Shown here in pieces: positions 24,662 to 34,200 of a stretch of DNA of 64,000 nt. The position numbers were made by a program, and so were the translations under genes. Position 1 is the first letter of the stretch. Every line of letters starts with the position of its first letter. This DNA is from Tunturiibacter empetritectus (lineage in GTDB: Bacteria > Acidobacteriota > Terriglobia > Terriglobales > Acidobacteriaceae), in the NCBI RefSeq assembly GCF_014201375.1, contig NZ_JACHDZ010000003.1:186001-250000 (forward strand), written 5' to 3'. Below the pieces are notes generated by a model that was given only the letters and a program-made list of their open reading frames with translations, had not been told where the DNA came from and did not search any database.

Positions 24662-24668
24662 CTAGCTC

Positions 24669-27600
24669 TTAGTTGGCGGGCAGTTCCCTGCTTGGGACCC
24701 CGGTTTTCTTGCCTGATAATTTCACGAGGATGGTCTTCAGGATGACGTAGAGGACCGGGATGAAGAAGAGGTTGAGGATGGTGGAGAGCACCATGCCGCC
24801 GACGATGGCTGTGCCGACCGAGTGACGGCCGTAGGCTCCGGCGCCGGTGGCGAAGTAGAGAGGACCGACGCCGAGGATGAAGGCGATGGAGGTCATCAGG
24901 ATGGGACGGAGGCGGAGTTCGGCGGCTTCGATGGCGGCTTCGGTGATGGTGCGGCCCTGAGCGAGGAGCTGCTCGGCGAACTCGACGATGAGGATCGAGT
25001 TTTTGGCCGAGAGACCGATGAGCATGACCAGGCCGATCTGGACGTAGACGTCGTCGACCAGACCGCGGAGGGAGACGAGCGAGAGCGCGCCGAGGATGGC
25101 CATGGGGACGGCGAGAAGGATGATGAACGGCAGCGCGAAGGACTCGTACTGGGCCGAGAGAGTGAGGTAGACGACCAGCAGGCCGAGACCGAAGATGATG
25201 ATGGCCTTGCCGGCAGACTCGACTTCTTCGAGGGCGAGGCCGGTCCAGGAGTAGGTCATGCCCTGGAGCTTGTTCTTCTCGAAGAGCTTGACCATGTTGT
25301 CGTTGCCCTGGCCGGAGCTGAGTCCAGGGGCGGGTGAGCCGTCGATCTCGGCTGAGCGGAAGAGGTTGTAGTGGTTGATGACCTGGGGGCCGGAGATCTG
25401 GGTGACAGTGGCGAGGTTGTCGAGCGGGATGAGCTGGCCGCTGTTGGAGCGGACGTAGTACTGGCGGAGATCCCCCGCGTTGCGGCGGAACTGCTGGTCG
25501 GCCTGAACGTAGACACGGTAGGAGCGGTTGTTGAAGTTGAAGTCGTTGATGTAGCTGGAGCCCATGAAGGTACCGAGGGCGGCGGTGATCTGGGTGAAGG
25601 GCACGCCGATGGTCTCGGCCTTCTGGCGGTCGATGGTGACCTGAAGCTGCGGGTCGTTTGAGGTGAACTGGGTGTTCATGGCGGTGAGGCCAGAGCCGGG
25701 GGCGCTGCCCTGCGCGACGAGGGTGTGGGCGACGCGGGCGATGTCGTCGAAGGTGTTGCGGCCTGCGTCCTGCAGGATGAACTGGAAGCCTCCGACGGTG
25801 CCGAGGCCGGCTACGGCGGGGGGCTCTGCGGCGAAAGCGATGCCGCCGGGAACGCCGAAGAGTTTAGGCCCTACGTCGCGGACGATAGCGTTAGCGGTGA
25901 ACTTTGGACCCATTTTGGTGCGGTCGTTGATGGGCTTGAGCGGGGCGAAGATGAGGCCGGAGTTTGGCGAGCTGCCGCCGGCGAGGGAGAAGCCCATGAC
26001 GGAGAAGGTGCCGAAGACACCGTCGTTCTTGCGAACCACGTCTGCTACGCGGTCGGCGAACTCGCCGGTGTAACTAAGCGAGGCACCTGGGGGCGTCTGC
26101 ACGATGATGAGGAAGTAGGACTGGTCTTCCTGCGGGATGAAGGCGGTGGGGACGTAGTTGTACATGAACGCCGTGGCCGCAAGGGCTCCGACGAAGAACA
26201 GGAGCATGACGTAGCGGATGCGGACGACGAAGGTGACGACCTTCGCGTAGGTGCGGATGACCCACTGGATGATGGCTTCGATGGGGTTGAGGAGAAGCCC
26301 CATGATGCCGGTCTTTTTTTCTTCGGGGCGCAGGAGAATGGCAGCCAGCGCAGGGGAGAGAGTGAGGGCGTTGAAGGCCGAGATGGCGATGGAGAAGGCG
26401 ATGGTGAGCGAGAACTGTTTGTAGAGAATGCCGGTGGTTCCGGGGAAGAAGCTGACCGGGATGAAGACCGAGATGAGCACGAGCGAGGTCGCGATGACGG
26501 CGCTGGTGACCTCGGCCATGGCGATGCTGGTGGCCTTGTGGGGATCGGAGGAGGTCTGCTCCATGCCCTTGCCAACCTTCTCGTGCGCAAGTGTGTCGGG
26601 GGCGTAGGGGTCGGGTTCGCTTAGTTCGTGACGCTCGGGGATGACGGAGTGTCCGGAGAGGTGGCGCTGCACGTTTTCGATGACGACGATGGCGTCGTCG
26701 ACGACTAGACCTGTGGCTAGAGTGATGCCGAAGAGGGTGAGCGAGTTGATGCTGAAGCCGAAGACCTTGATGAAGGCGAAGGTGCCGATGAGCGAGACGG
26801 GGATGGTGACGGCGGGGATGATGGTGGCGCGCCAATCCTGCAGGAAAAGGAAGATGACGATAACGACGATGATGATGGCTTCGCCGATGGTGGTGACGAC
26901 TTCGTGGACGGACTCGCCGATGACGAGGGTGGTGTCGACGGCGATGATGCCCTTCATGCCGGGGGGGAAGTTTTTCTGGAGTTCTTCGAGGACGGCGCGG
27001 CACTTCTTGTCTACGTCGAGGGCGTTGGCGTTGGAGAGCTGCTGGACACCGACGCCGATGGCGTCTCCGCCGGAGTATTTGAGGGCGGTGCTGTAGGTTT
27101 CAGCGCCTAGCTCCGCTCGGCCGATGTCTTTGAAGAGGACGACGCCGCCTGCGGTGGGATTGTTCTTGATGACGATGTTTTCGAACTGCTTCGGATCGTC
27201 GAAGCGGCCTAAGACTCGGACGGCCATCTGAAACTGCTGTTTAGGATCGGCCGGAGGTTGGCCGAGTTGGCCGGCGGGGACTTCCACGTTCTGCTCGGCG
27301 AGGGCGTTGGTGACGTCGAGTGCGGTGAGGCCGCGGGCGGCGAGGCGGTTTGGGTCGATCCAGAGACGCATGGCGTACTTGCGCTCGCCGAAGATGATGA
27401 CGGCACCGACGCCGGGGACGCGCTTGAGGGCATCGCTGACGTAGACGTCGAGGTAGTTGGAGATGAAGGCCTGAGAGAGGGAGTGATCGGGCGAGATGAA
27501 GCCGGCGGCGAAGATGAAGTTCGAGCTTGCCTTGGTGATGCTGATACCGGTGTTGTTGACTGTTGCGGGGAGACGGCCTTGAACGGTGGCGACGCGATTC

Positions 27601-27926
27601 TGCACGTCAACGGCGGCGATGTCGAGGTTATAGCCGGTCTGGAAGGTGATGATGATGGACGAGGTGCCGTCATTGGAGCTGGTGGAGCTCATGTAGCGCA
27701 TACCCTCGACGCCGTTGATGGCCTGCTCGAGGATGATGGTGACGGCGGACTCGACGTCCTTGGAGTTAGCGCCGATGTAGTTGCTGGAGACGATGACCTG
27801 AGGCGGCGCGAGATCGGGGTAGAGCGAAATGGGCAGGCTCGGGATGCAGACCGCGCCCGCGAGCACGATGAGAAGCGCACAGACCGTGGCGAAGATCGGA
27901 CGACGAATAAAAAAGTCTACGAACAA
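24669..27926 (-). CDS. RND efflux pump permease (HAE1/AcrB-like)
   Basis: A 1085-residue inner-membrane proton-driven multidrug exporter. MFVDFFIRRPIFATV opens the first helix; the periplasmic porter domain follows. The TM4 proton relay is LVVDDAIVVIENVQRH, and LVVYLTLSAQYESFALPF with PMAILGAL belongs to the second repeat. Between the TM4 helix and KATSIAMAEV there is an extra stretch (about 30 residues, rich in Pro/Glu/His, near 26540-26650) not usual in AcrB. Start is TTG at 27926 with GAGG upstream. Its adaptor is the gene immediately upstream (28021); no TolC-type outer-membrane channel is encoded in the window. Substrate unknown. Confidence 0.95.
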   Translation of the reverse strand: MFVDFFIRRPIFATVCALLIVLAGAVCIPSLPISLYPDLAPPQVIVSSNYIGANSKDVESAVTIILEQAINGVEGMRYMSSTSSNDGTSSIIITFQTGYNLDIAAVDVQNRVATVQGRLPATVNNTGISITKASSNFIFAAGFISPDHSLSQAFISNYLDVYVSDALKRVPGVGAVIIFGERKYAMRLWIDPNRLAARGLTALDVTNALAEQNVEVPAGQLGQPPADPKQQFQMAVRVLGRFDDPKQFENIVIKNNPTAGGVVLFKDIGRAELGAETYSTALKYSGGDAIGVGVQQLSNANALDVDKKCRAVLEELQKNFPPGMKGIIAVDTTLVIGESVHEVVTTIGEAIIIVVIVIFLFLQDWRATIIPAVTIPVSLIGTFAFIKVFGFSINSLTLFGITLATGLVVDDAIVVIENVQRHLSGHSVIPERHELSEPDPYAPDTLAHEKVGKGMEQTSSDPHKATSIAMAEVTSAVIATSLVLISVFIPVSFFPGTTGILYKQFSLTIAFSIAISAFNALTLSPALAAILLRPEEKKTGIMGLLLNPIEAIIQWVIRTYAKVVTFVVRIRYVMLLFFVGALAATAFMYNYVPTAFIPQEDQSYFLIIVQTPPGASLSYTGEFADRVADVVRKNDGVFGTFSVMGFSLAGGSSPNSGLIFAPLKPINDRTKMGPKFTANAIVRDVGPKLFGVPGGIAFAAEPPAVAGLGTVGGFQFILQDAGRNTFDDIARVAHTLVAQGSAPGSGLTAMNTQFTSNDPQLQVTIDRQKAETIGVPFTQITAALGTFMGSSYINDFNFNNRSYRVYVQADQQFRRNAGDLRQYYVRSNSGQLIPLDNLATVTQISGPQVINHYNLFRSAEIDGSPAPGLSSGQGNDNMVKLFEKNKLQGMTYSWTGLALEEVESAGKAIIIFGLGLLVVYLTLSAQYESFALPFIILLAVPMAILGALSLVSLRGLVDDVYVQIGLVMLIGLSAKNSILIVEFAEQLLAQGRTITEAAIEAAELRLRPILMTSIAFILGVGPLYFATGAGAYGRHSVGTAIVGGMVLSTILNLFFIPVLYVILKTILVKLSGKKTGVPSRELPAN

Positions 27927-28020
27927 GGCTGACCTCTAACCGGAGCGGCTGGCCCCGGGGTGGAGCGTGAAACTGTGCGGAGCCCAGACGAACTCCGCAG
28001 GAAGAGAGGAATCCCGTTGC

Positions 28021-29112
28021 TTAACCGAGAGGCTTGACCGGCGCACCTTCCTGCAGAAACTGCAGGCCGGAGGTGATTACTTTTTCTCCCGTCTTGAGAC
28101 CACCAAGAATGGGATAGGTGTTGCCGACGGTTTCGCCAACTGTAACCGGGACCTGATGGGCGACGTATCCGTCCCCTTTCGGGGTTGCGACGTAGACGAA
28201 GGTCTGGCCGCCGATGAGACTGACGGCGAGGACTGGGACTGTGGGCGCAGGCGCGCTGCTCCAGGTGATGCGTGCCTTGACCAGCTGCTGGTTGCGAAGG
28301 ATGTCCGCAGTGCGCGGGACGCTTGCCTTGGCGAGGATGCTTTGCAGGCCGTTGTCAACCTGCGGCGAGATGAAGTCGACGACAGTTTTTACCAGGACGT
28401 TGCCGGCGGTATCGAGGATCTCTACCGGAAGGCCTTTGCGAATGCTGCTGGCGCGTTCGGTGGGGATGTAGATGTACGCTTCGAGGTCGGCGTTCTCGTC
28501 AACCGTGGTGAGCACTGTCGTGGGGGAGACGTAGTCGCCGAGGTGAACGGGGATGTCGCCGACAACGCCGTTGAAGGGGGCGCGGATGTCGTAATAGGCG
28601 AGCTGCTGCTTCTGGGTGTCGGTGAGGGCCTGGTTGGACTCGAAGTCGGCCTTGGAGTTTTCAAAGGCCTGATTGGCCTGGTCGTAGGCATCGCGCGAGA
28701 CGACTCCGGCCTCGAAGAGCTTGCGCTGGCGCTCCACTTCGATCTTGTTGTAGTCGTAGAGGGCCTTCTTCTGCGCCTGGGTTCCCTGCTGCGACTGGAC
28801 GGTGGCCATCTGCTTGAGGGGGTCGATGCGCATGAGCACCTGACCGGCCTTGACGGCCTGGCCGGACTTGACGAAGATCTTGACCAGGTTGCCGTCGACC
28901 TGCGGCTGCATGGTGGAGGAGCGGCGGCTCTTGATGGTGGAGACGTAGGTGTCGGAGGTGGGCACAGACGACAACGATACCGGCGCTACCTTTACCGGCA
29001 TGGCTTGCGGAGGCGGCTGGGACGGCGGGGCGGACTTGCAACCTGCGATCAGACATGCGGCCGCACAGACAAGCACCGGGAGGACGCGGGGGGTATTCAA
29101 GATCAGGGGCAC
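28021..29112 (-). CDS. RND efflux periplasmic adaptor (membrane fusion protein), lipoprotein
   Basis: A 363-residue AcrA-type adaptor. The signal ends in the lipobox CLIAGC (residue ~26). Next come STIKSRRSSTMQPQVDGNLV and the biotinyl-lipoyl half-motif KSGQAVKAGQVLMRIDP. A coiled-coil hairpin follows (QSQQGTQAQKKALYDYNKIE to FENSKADFESNQALTDTQKQ). Then YYDIRAPFNGVVGDIPVHLGDYV and a beta-barrel complete it. GTG at 29112 with AAGGAG eight bases upstream. It is first in the operon with the pump (94-base gap). Confidence 0.95.
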   Translation of the reverse strand: MPLILNTPRVLPVLVCAAACLIAGCKSAPPSQPPPQAMPVKVAPVSLSSVPTSDTYVSTIKSRRSSTMQPQVDGNLVKIFVKSGQAVKAGQVLMRIDPLKQMATVQSQQGTQAQKKALYDYNKIEVERQRKLFEAGVVSRDAYDQANQAFENSKADFESNQALTDTQKQQLAYYDIRAPFNGVVGDIPVHLGDYVSPTTVLTTVDENADLEAYIYIPTERASSIRKGLPVEILDTAGNVLVKTVVDFISPQVDNGLQSILAKASVPRTADILRNQQLVKARITWSSAPAPTVPVLAVSLIGGQTFVYVATPKGDGYVAHQVPVTVGETVGNTYPILGGLKTGEKVITSGLQFLQEGAPVKPLG

Positions 29113-29341
29113 AGAACTTCTCCTTCACAAGCGACGACTTCGAAGACAAGCCACCAAATGAGTTGCAATAAGCGGTGGGCAGGAAGAATTACGGCGCAAG
29201 ATTCTGCGGATCAATGTCTTACTGGGTCTTACTGGCTACGACTCAAGATTTCCATTTTAGATGACTACGTCCCCGTAAAGGGTTCGGAATCTGCATTGAA
29301 AAGAGTTTCGAATGCCTCCTAATCCGTTCCAGGAGAGTGGG

Positions 29342-30109
29342 TCAGGCGTCCAAACTGCTCTTTTCCGCAAAGGAAAAGGGGTTGAAGCTTTGATGACGAT
29401 CGAACGCATCGGCGTGTTCGGTTCGTTTGAGCCAGTTTATGACAAGATACGTGATCGGAGTAGCGAGGACCTCGTAACCGACCTTGAGGGCGTAGCCGGT
29501 CACGATAATATTCAGGAGGATGCGGACGGGATAGATTCCGCCGAAGGTGAGAGTGATGACGAGGACCGTGTCGACGGCCTGGCCGACGATGGTGGAGCCG
29601 ATGGTGCGGGTCCAGAGTTTGCGTCCGTTGGTGAAGAGCTTGAGGCGCGCCATGGTGTAGGAGTTGGCGAACTCGCCGGCCCAGAAGGCGATGAGGCTGG
29701 CAGCGAGGATGCGCGGGATAAAACCAAAGACCGTGGAGAAGGCCTGCTGGTTGTGCCATCCGGGGGCGGAGGGCAGCGCGATGACGATGGCTCCGATGAG
29801 ATAGAGGAGGGCGGTGCCGAAGAAGCCCAGCCAGATGGCTCGGCGGGAGGCGGCAAAGCCATAGACCTCGGTGAAGACGTCTCCGAAGATGTAGGTGATG
29901 GGGAAGAGGAGAACCGCTCCGCTGACAGCGAAGGGGCCGATGGACCAGCTGCCGATCGCGATTGGCCCGAGGAGGCAGACTTTTTGCGCGATGAGGTTCG
30001 AGACGAGCAGGATGACGACGAAGGCGGTGGTGAGAGCGTCAAGATATTTGAAGCTGCGGGGAGTCGATGGCGTGGCACTCGGTTGGATCGTTTGGAGTTG
30101 CGTGGGCAT
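29342..30109 (-). CDS. Queuosine precursor transporter (YhhQ/QPTR, VUT family)
   Basis: A 255-residue protein with about six membrane helices, of the ECF-like VUT/YhhQ family importing 7-cyano- or 7-aminomethyl-7-deazaguanine. Family hallmarks are VSNLIAQKVCLLGP, LLFPITYIFGDVFTEVYGF and the helix ILAASLIAFWAGEFANSYTMAR with RLKLFTNGRKLWTRTIGSTI. ATG at 30109. It lies just upstream (divergently) of tRNA-Glu. No preQ1 riboswitch could be recognised in its leader. Two QueD/PTPS-family genes are present 12 kb away. Confidence 0.9.
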   Translation of the reverse strand: MPTQLQTIQPSATPSTPRSFKYLDALTTAFVVILLVSNLIAQKVCLLGPIAIGSWSIGPFAVSGAVLLFPITYIFGDVFTEVYGFAASRRAIWLGFFGTALLYLIGAIVIALPSAPGWHNQQAFSTVFGFIPRILAASLIAFWAGEFANSYTMARLKLFTNGRKLWTRTIGSTIVGQAVDTVLVITLTFGGIYPVRILLNIIVTGYALKVGYEVLATPITYLVINWLKRTEHADAFDRHQSFNPFSFAEKSSLDA

Positions 30110-30219
30110 CGTTACCAGTATGCCGTGTGGGAGCGAGGTGCGCCAGTTTTTGACAGAGCATAGCCTGCTTGTTAGCGTTAGAGGTGGTGAGGGTGCTGGG
30201 TACGCCCTCCGCCTGGTGC

Positions 30220-30297
30220 GTCCCCGTCGTCTAGCCCGGCCCAGGACACCGCCCTTTCACGGCGATAACATGGGTTCGAATCCCATCGGGGACACCA
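30220..30297 (+). tRNA. tRNA-Glu (anticodon TTC)
   Basis: A 78-nt cloverleaf beginning GTCCCCG and ending CGGGGACACCA with CCA encoded. Anticodon loop CTTTCAC gives TTC. The T-arm is ATGGGTTCGAATCCCAT. The anticodon stem CCGCC/GGCGA leaves the outermost pair (27-43) as C-A rather than C-G; otherwise normal. Confidence 0.96.
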
Positions 30298-30725
30298 AGA
30301 AAGAACTTGTCTTCTAGTTCTTCTCGCGCTCTCCTATCTGTCCGCAGTCTGGGTCGACACTTTCCAAATAAAAATCTGCTGAGGGCACACGCAGTCAACC
30401 CTGACCGGGGCAATGCTGTGTAGCGATTTCATGGCCAATCCGTGCGGGTCCTAGCACGGAAGGTGTAGAGAGTTTGCGCGGGTTTGCGGGTATCTTTGCT
30501 GGAGATTCACCTTTTGCTGATCGTTGGGCCTGGAACGCTTGTTTCTTTTTCTGCATGCATCGAGCTGTCTGCGAGGGTGATGGGCCCGCGCCGGCAAAAA
30601 TTTTTGATCCTTTCCAGGGAGCCCCGATGGTTAACGTAGCCGCATTCCTTAATTTGCTGGTCGCCTCGCCACTGTTCCAGTCGCGCCTTACTGTTTGGGC
30701 GGACGATCGACGATCAGGCAGCTTG
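30298..30725. other. 428-bp gap between tRNA-Glu and the Ig-repeat gene
   Basis: A weak 7-bp hairpin AAGAACT/AGTTCTT (30301-30322) follows the tRNA and may act as terminator, without a T-run. An open frame continues upstream of the Ig-repeat gene to 30474, but it is not convincing protein. An alternative start (ATG 30627 after AGGGAG) lies in it, close to the palindromic AAAAATTTTT at 30596-30605. Confidence 0.45.
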
Positions 30726-33590
30726 ATGAAGCGCCGGTCGGGGGGCATACGGCTTCTGACTGCGACGCTCGCGCTGCTAGTGATGACGGCATGCGGCGGC
30801 GGATGGAATGGATACTCGGGTCAACCTCCGACCATTACGAAACAGCCGGTAAGCGTGACCGTGAATGTGGGACAGACCGCTACCTTCAGCGTTACCGCGA
30901 CGGGAACCGGGCCCCTTACGTATCAGTGGTTCGACAACGGAACGGCGATCTCCGGAGCGACTTCGAGCAGCTACACCACGCCGGCGGCAGCGAGCACCGA
31001 TAGTGGTTCCGTGTTTACCGTGACGGTTACGAATGCGGCGGGAAGCGTGACCAGCACGCCGGCTACTCTGACGGTGGCTGTCGGTTCTACGACCGTGCCG
31101 CCGAACGCTCCGCTTGTAATCAGCCAGCCGGCAAACCAGACCGTGCAGGTGGGCCAGACCGCGACCTTCAGCGTTACTGCTTCGGGGACTGCTCCGCTTA
31201 CCTACCAGTGGTCCAAGAACGGGACTTTGATTCCCGGCGCGACTTCGAGCAGCTACACCACGCCTGCGACGGTGATCGGCGATAATAACTCGCTGTTTAC
31301 GGTGACTGTGACCAACGCGGCCGGAGCAGCCACGAGCAATCCGGCTACTTTGACGGTCATACCTTTGGCTGGCAGTCTGGCTTGCAGCTCGTCCACTCCA
31401 CCGTACAACTCTTCTGCAACTCTGACTCCTACCTTCTCGGGCGGCACGGCGGTCCTCGGATCGACTGGCGTGGGGAGCAGCGATATTACGTCGTCGGCAG
31501 TCAGCGGCAACTCCTACTCGACTCCGCTGCTGACCTCTCCTAAGACGTATACGCTGTCCGTCACGGGCACTGGCGGTGCGGTCGTTTCGTCCACCTGCAC
31601 GGTTACACCAACGAGTGTGACGATCTCGCCGATCTCGCCTGCGAATGCGACGATAGCGCCGGGGACTCAGGCCTTTACTGCGACTGCCTCCGGGGGCGCT
31701 ACGAATGGCTTGATATGGACGGCCAGCGCAGGGAGCTTCGCCGGTAATGTATGGACCTCTCCAAACACAGTCGGGACCTACACGATTACAGCTACCAGCG
31801 TCGATGAGCCTTCTGTTTCGACGACCACGAGCGTAACCGTTAGCGTGCCGGTGATCACGACGCAACCCTCCGGCGTGAATCTCTGCAACAATGCCTCGAC
31901 CACGCTTTCTGTCGTCGCGATGTATGCAACGACGTATCAGTGGTTCTTCAACGGATCGCCGATCGCCGGGGCTACCAGCTCGAGCTACTTTATCCCCAGC
32001 GCAGTGGCGATGGATGTCGGCAGCTATTCGGTCACGGTTACAAATGCCGCGGGCAGTGTCACCTCGAATGTCATCAAGGTGGAGGTTGGAACTACGATTA
32101 CCTCGAATCCGGTGAGCCTGACGGTCATCGCGGGGGCGACCTCCTCGCAGAGCCAGACTGCCACGTTCTCGGTTGCGGCTGCGGGCGACGCTCCGTTCAG
32201 CTACCAGTGGTATGTGATTGCTCCGGGCAGCTCGACAGGAGTTGCGATTGCGGGAGCGACACTGAGCACGTATACGACGCCTGCGGTGAACGTGAGCATG
32301 AGCGGCGCGAAGTACTATGCCACGGTCACAGACAGCTGCGGAAACGTGCTTACAAGCGCGTCGGCTACCCTGACGGTCAATCCCGGCAATGATCCGCCAA
32401 CGATCATCACACAACCTGTAAGCCAGACGGTGGCGATTGGCAGCACGCCCACGTTCACTGTGGTTGCGGTCGGATCGCCTACGCTCACCTATCAGTGGTA
32501 TCAGATACCTGCGGGCAGCGTGAACGGTATTGCGGTCTCGGGCGCAACCTCGGCCTCGTACACTCTGCCGACGACTGCGACCAACATCAGCAATGATCAG
32601 GACGGCTACTATGTCATCGTGAGTAACAGCTATGGGACGGCGCTGTCTCAGACTGCCACGCTGACGATTGGGAGCGGGATCCAGATTACGAAGCAGCCGG
32701 TAAATGATTACGTCAACGTGGGAGATCCGGGTACCTTCTCAGTGACGGCTACTTCAACGCTTCCTTTGACCTACCAGTGGTTTGAGGCCGCACCGGGCAG
32801 CGCTATTTTCTCTGCGATTCCGGGAGCAACGAGTGCGACCTATACCCAGGCCACAACCGCTGCTTCGGACTCCGGTTCGGTCTTCTATGTGGTTGTGAGC
32901 AACGGAAGCTCTCCCGCGGTTACGAGCAACTCGGCTTCCCTCTTCGTCGGAACTCTAACTGGCATCGGCAACCTTTGTTCCGGTTGGAAGCTGCTTGGCA
33001 ATGCCCTTCCGCCTACGCCCACCTGTTCGATTCAACTGGTCGCTGCGACTATCGGTCAACGCGGGGAGATCGTCTGGCCTAACCTCATCTCTACGGGCAA
33101 CATTCAACTTAGTTTCACGATAACCACCAGTGGCTCAAGCAGTCCGCCGGCTGATGGCTATGCGATGGTGTTGGGAGATCCATCGCTGGGAGCGACAACC
33201 ACCAGTATTGGGACGACTGGAGGGGGACTAGGTGCGGAGGGAATTCCGGGGATCGTACTTGCCTTCGACGATTATCACGATCCGGGCGATCCACCTGTTC
33301 CCTACATCGGCGTAGGCAGGGGAGAGACTGCTCTGTGGGAGAACCCCTACTTCAACGTTAATAGGAATATCGCGCCGCTCGCGGCCGCTGGAGCCACGGT
33401 AGTCCATAACTACGTTGTCTCGCTTGTGCAGGGCATGATGACGGTGACGATGGATGGCGTTCAGGTTTTCTCAGGCAGCGTAACGGCTCCTCCTGTGGCC
33501 TATCTTTACTTCACCGCCTCTACCGGTGCTCTCGACGAGCAAACGGTCATCAGCAACCTCTCAGCCACGATTACTGCACCGTCCAACTGA
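30726..33590 (+). CDS. Surface lipoprotein with six Ig-like domains and a lectin-like C-terminus
   Basis: A 954-residue exported protein. The start at ATG 30726 gives a lipoprotein signal MKRRSGGIRLLTATLALLVM ending at TACGGG (Cys ~23). Six Ig-like modules carry the motif YQW near residues 65, 159, 403, 492, 588 and 682, each followed by ISGATSSSYTTP-like text. A BIG2-like segment (ISPANATIAPGTQAFTATAS) sits between modules two and three. From ~750 the C-terminus (SFTITTSGSSSPPADGYAMV, GIPGIVLAFDDYHDPGDPP, NYVVSLVQGMMTVTMDG) resembles an L-type lectin/concanavalin fold. An adhesin or glycan-binding role is inferred. An upstream ATG at 30627 has a better ribosome site but would bury the lipobox. 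Confidence 0.82.
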   Translation: MKRRSGGIRLLTATLALLVMTACGGGWNGYSGQPPTITKQPVSVTVNVGQTATFSVTATGTGPLTYQWFDNGTAISGATSSSYTTPAAASTDSGSVFTVTVTNAAGSVTSTPATLTVAVGSTTVPPNAPLVISQPANQTVQVGQTATFSVTASGTAPLTYQWSKNGTLIPGATSSSYTTPATVIGDNNSLFTVTVTNAAGAATSNPATLTVIPLAGSLACSSSTPPYNSSATLTPTFSGGTAVLGSTGVGSSDITSSAVSGNSYSTPLLTSPKTYTLSVTGTGGAVVSSTCTVTPTSVTISPISPANATIAPGTQAFTATASGGATNGLIWTASAGSFAGNVWTSPNTVGTYTITATSVDEPSVSTTTSVTVSVPVITTQPSGVNLCNNASTTLSVVAMYATTYQWFFNGSPIAGATSSSYFIPSAVAMDVGSYSVTVTNAAGSVTSNVIKVEVGTTITSNPVSLTVIAGATSSQSQTATFSVAAAGDAPFSYQWYVIAPGSSTGVAIAGATLSTYTTPAVNVSMSGAKYYATVTDSCGNVLTSASATLTVNPGNDPPTIITQPVSQTVAIGSTPTFTVVAVGSPTLTYQWYQIPAGSVNGIAVSGATSASYTLPTTATNISNDQDGYYVIVSNSYGTALSQTATLTIGSGIQITKQPVNDYVNVGDPGTFSVTATSTLPLTYQWFEAAPGSAIFSAIPGATSATYTQATTAASDSGSVFYVVVSNGSSPAVTSNSASLFVGTLTGIGNLCSGWKLLGNALPPTPTCSIQLVAATIGQRGEIVWPNLISTGNIQLSFTITTSGSSSPPADGYAMVLGDPSLGATTTSIGTTGGGLGAEGIPGIVLAFDDYHDPGDPPVPYIGVGRGETALWENPYFNVNRNIAPLAAAGATVVHNYVVSLVQGMMTVTMDGVQVFSGSVTAPPVAYLYFTASTGALDEQTVISNLSATITAPSN

Positions 33591-33612
33591 CGCGGACGAG
33601 GAGAAACCAGAG

Positions 33613-34200
33613 ATGCGATCGCTTTTACTAGTCTGTGTTTGGATTATCGGGATGGCAGGTACGGCTCTGGCGCAGGCGCTCCCCGGGGGACCAACCCATA
33701 GCGGAGATGCCGCGTTGACCTATCACTGGGTTCATACGAATGCCCCTCCAAATGGAGGATGCGGATGCTTTCCGCTGAATGGCGGCGGCATCTCCGGCTC
33801 GTGGAACTTCGGAGGGCGATTGTCCGCGGTTGCCGAGTTCAGCGTCGACCACACCAGCAATGCGCTCTCTTCCAGCAGATCGTTGACGCTGACTTCCTAT
33901 CTCGGTGGGGCACGCTATCGCCTTCCTCGATTCTGGAGGCATGGGGATCGCGCCCTTGAGCCGTTCGCCCAAGTGCTCGTTGGAGGGGCGCACGCAGGCG
34001 GTGGAATGGCCGGTGTGGCCGATGGCACCTCTGCCTTTGCCGGTCGTCTCGGTGGCGGAGTCGACCTGCCGTTGACCCTCGGAATCTCTGTTCGCCTTAT
34101 CCAGGCGGACTACTACATGACCACTTTCGCTAACTCCGCAGACAATCGCCAGAACAATATTCTATTGGGCGCTGGAGTTGCTATTCACTGGCTTCACTGA
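33613..34200 (+). CDS. Small outer-membrane beta-barrel protein (OmpA/OmpW-like size)
   Basis: A 195-residue protein with signal peptide MRSLLLVCVWIIGMAGTALAQ. The rest shows alternating strands: ISGSWNFGGRLSAVAEFSVD, SLTLTSYLGGARYRLPRF, LEPFAQVLVGGAHAGGG, VDLPLTLGISVRLIQADYY and a final NNILLGAGVAIHWLH. This is the pattern of eight-stranded 'outer membrane beta-barrel' domains. It starts 22 bases after the Ig-repeat lipoprotein and is probably co-expressed with it. Its stop overlaps galT (convergent) by seven bases. Confidence 0.8.
   Translation: MRSLLLVCVWIIGMAGTALAQALPGGPTHSGDAALTYHWVHTNAPPNGGCGCFPLNGGGISGSWNFGGRLSAVAEFSVDHTSNALSSSRSLTLTSYLGGARYRLPRFWRHGDRALEPFAQVLVGGAHAGGGMAGVADGTSAFAGRLGGGVDLPLTLGISVRLIQADYYMTTFANSADNRQNNILLGAGVAIHWLH

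Noticed and set aside
23139..24662. 507-residue fumarylacetoacetase with 74 extra N-terminal residues
   Set aside because: The extra stretch (CRTGPLRVGRSLRD and following) is family A repeat A5 read as protein. The same peptide appears in other frames over other copies. The real start is at 24440.
30110..30210. preQ1 riboswitch upstream of the queuosine-precursor transporter
   Set aside because: The 100-bp leader has no preQ1-I stem with A-rich tail and no preQ1-II pattern that I could recognise.
30777..32414. 545-residue minus-strand open frame, Arg-rich
   Set aside because: Antisense of the Ig-repeat gene; Arg/Ser-rich with no recognisable fold, caused by lack of stops in a repetitive GC-rich gene.
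30880..32900. Direct repeats of a CRISPR or minisatellite kind
   Set aside because: The repeated segments are coding Ig-like modules with varied spacing and sequence; no constant repeat-spacer unit.
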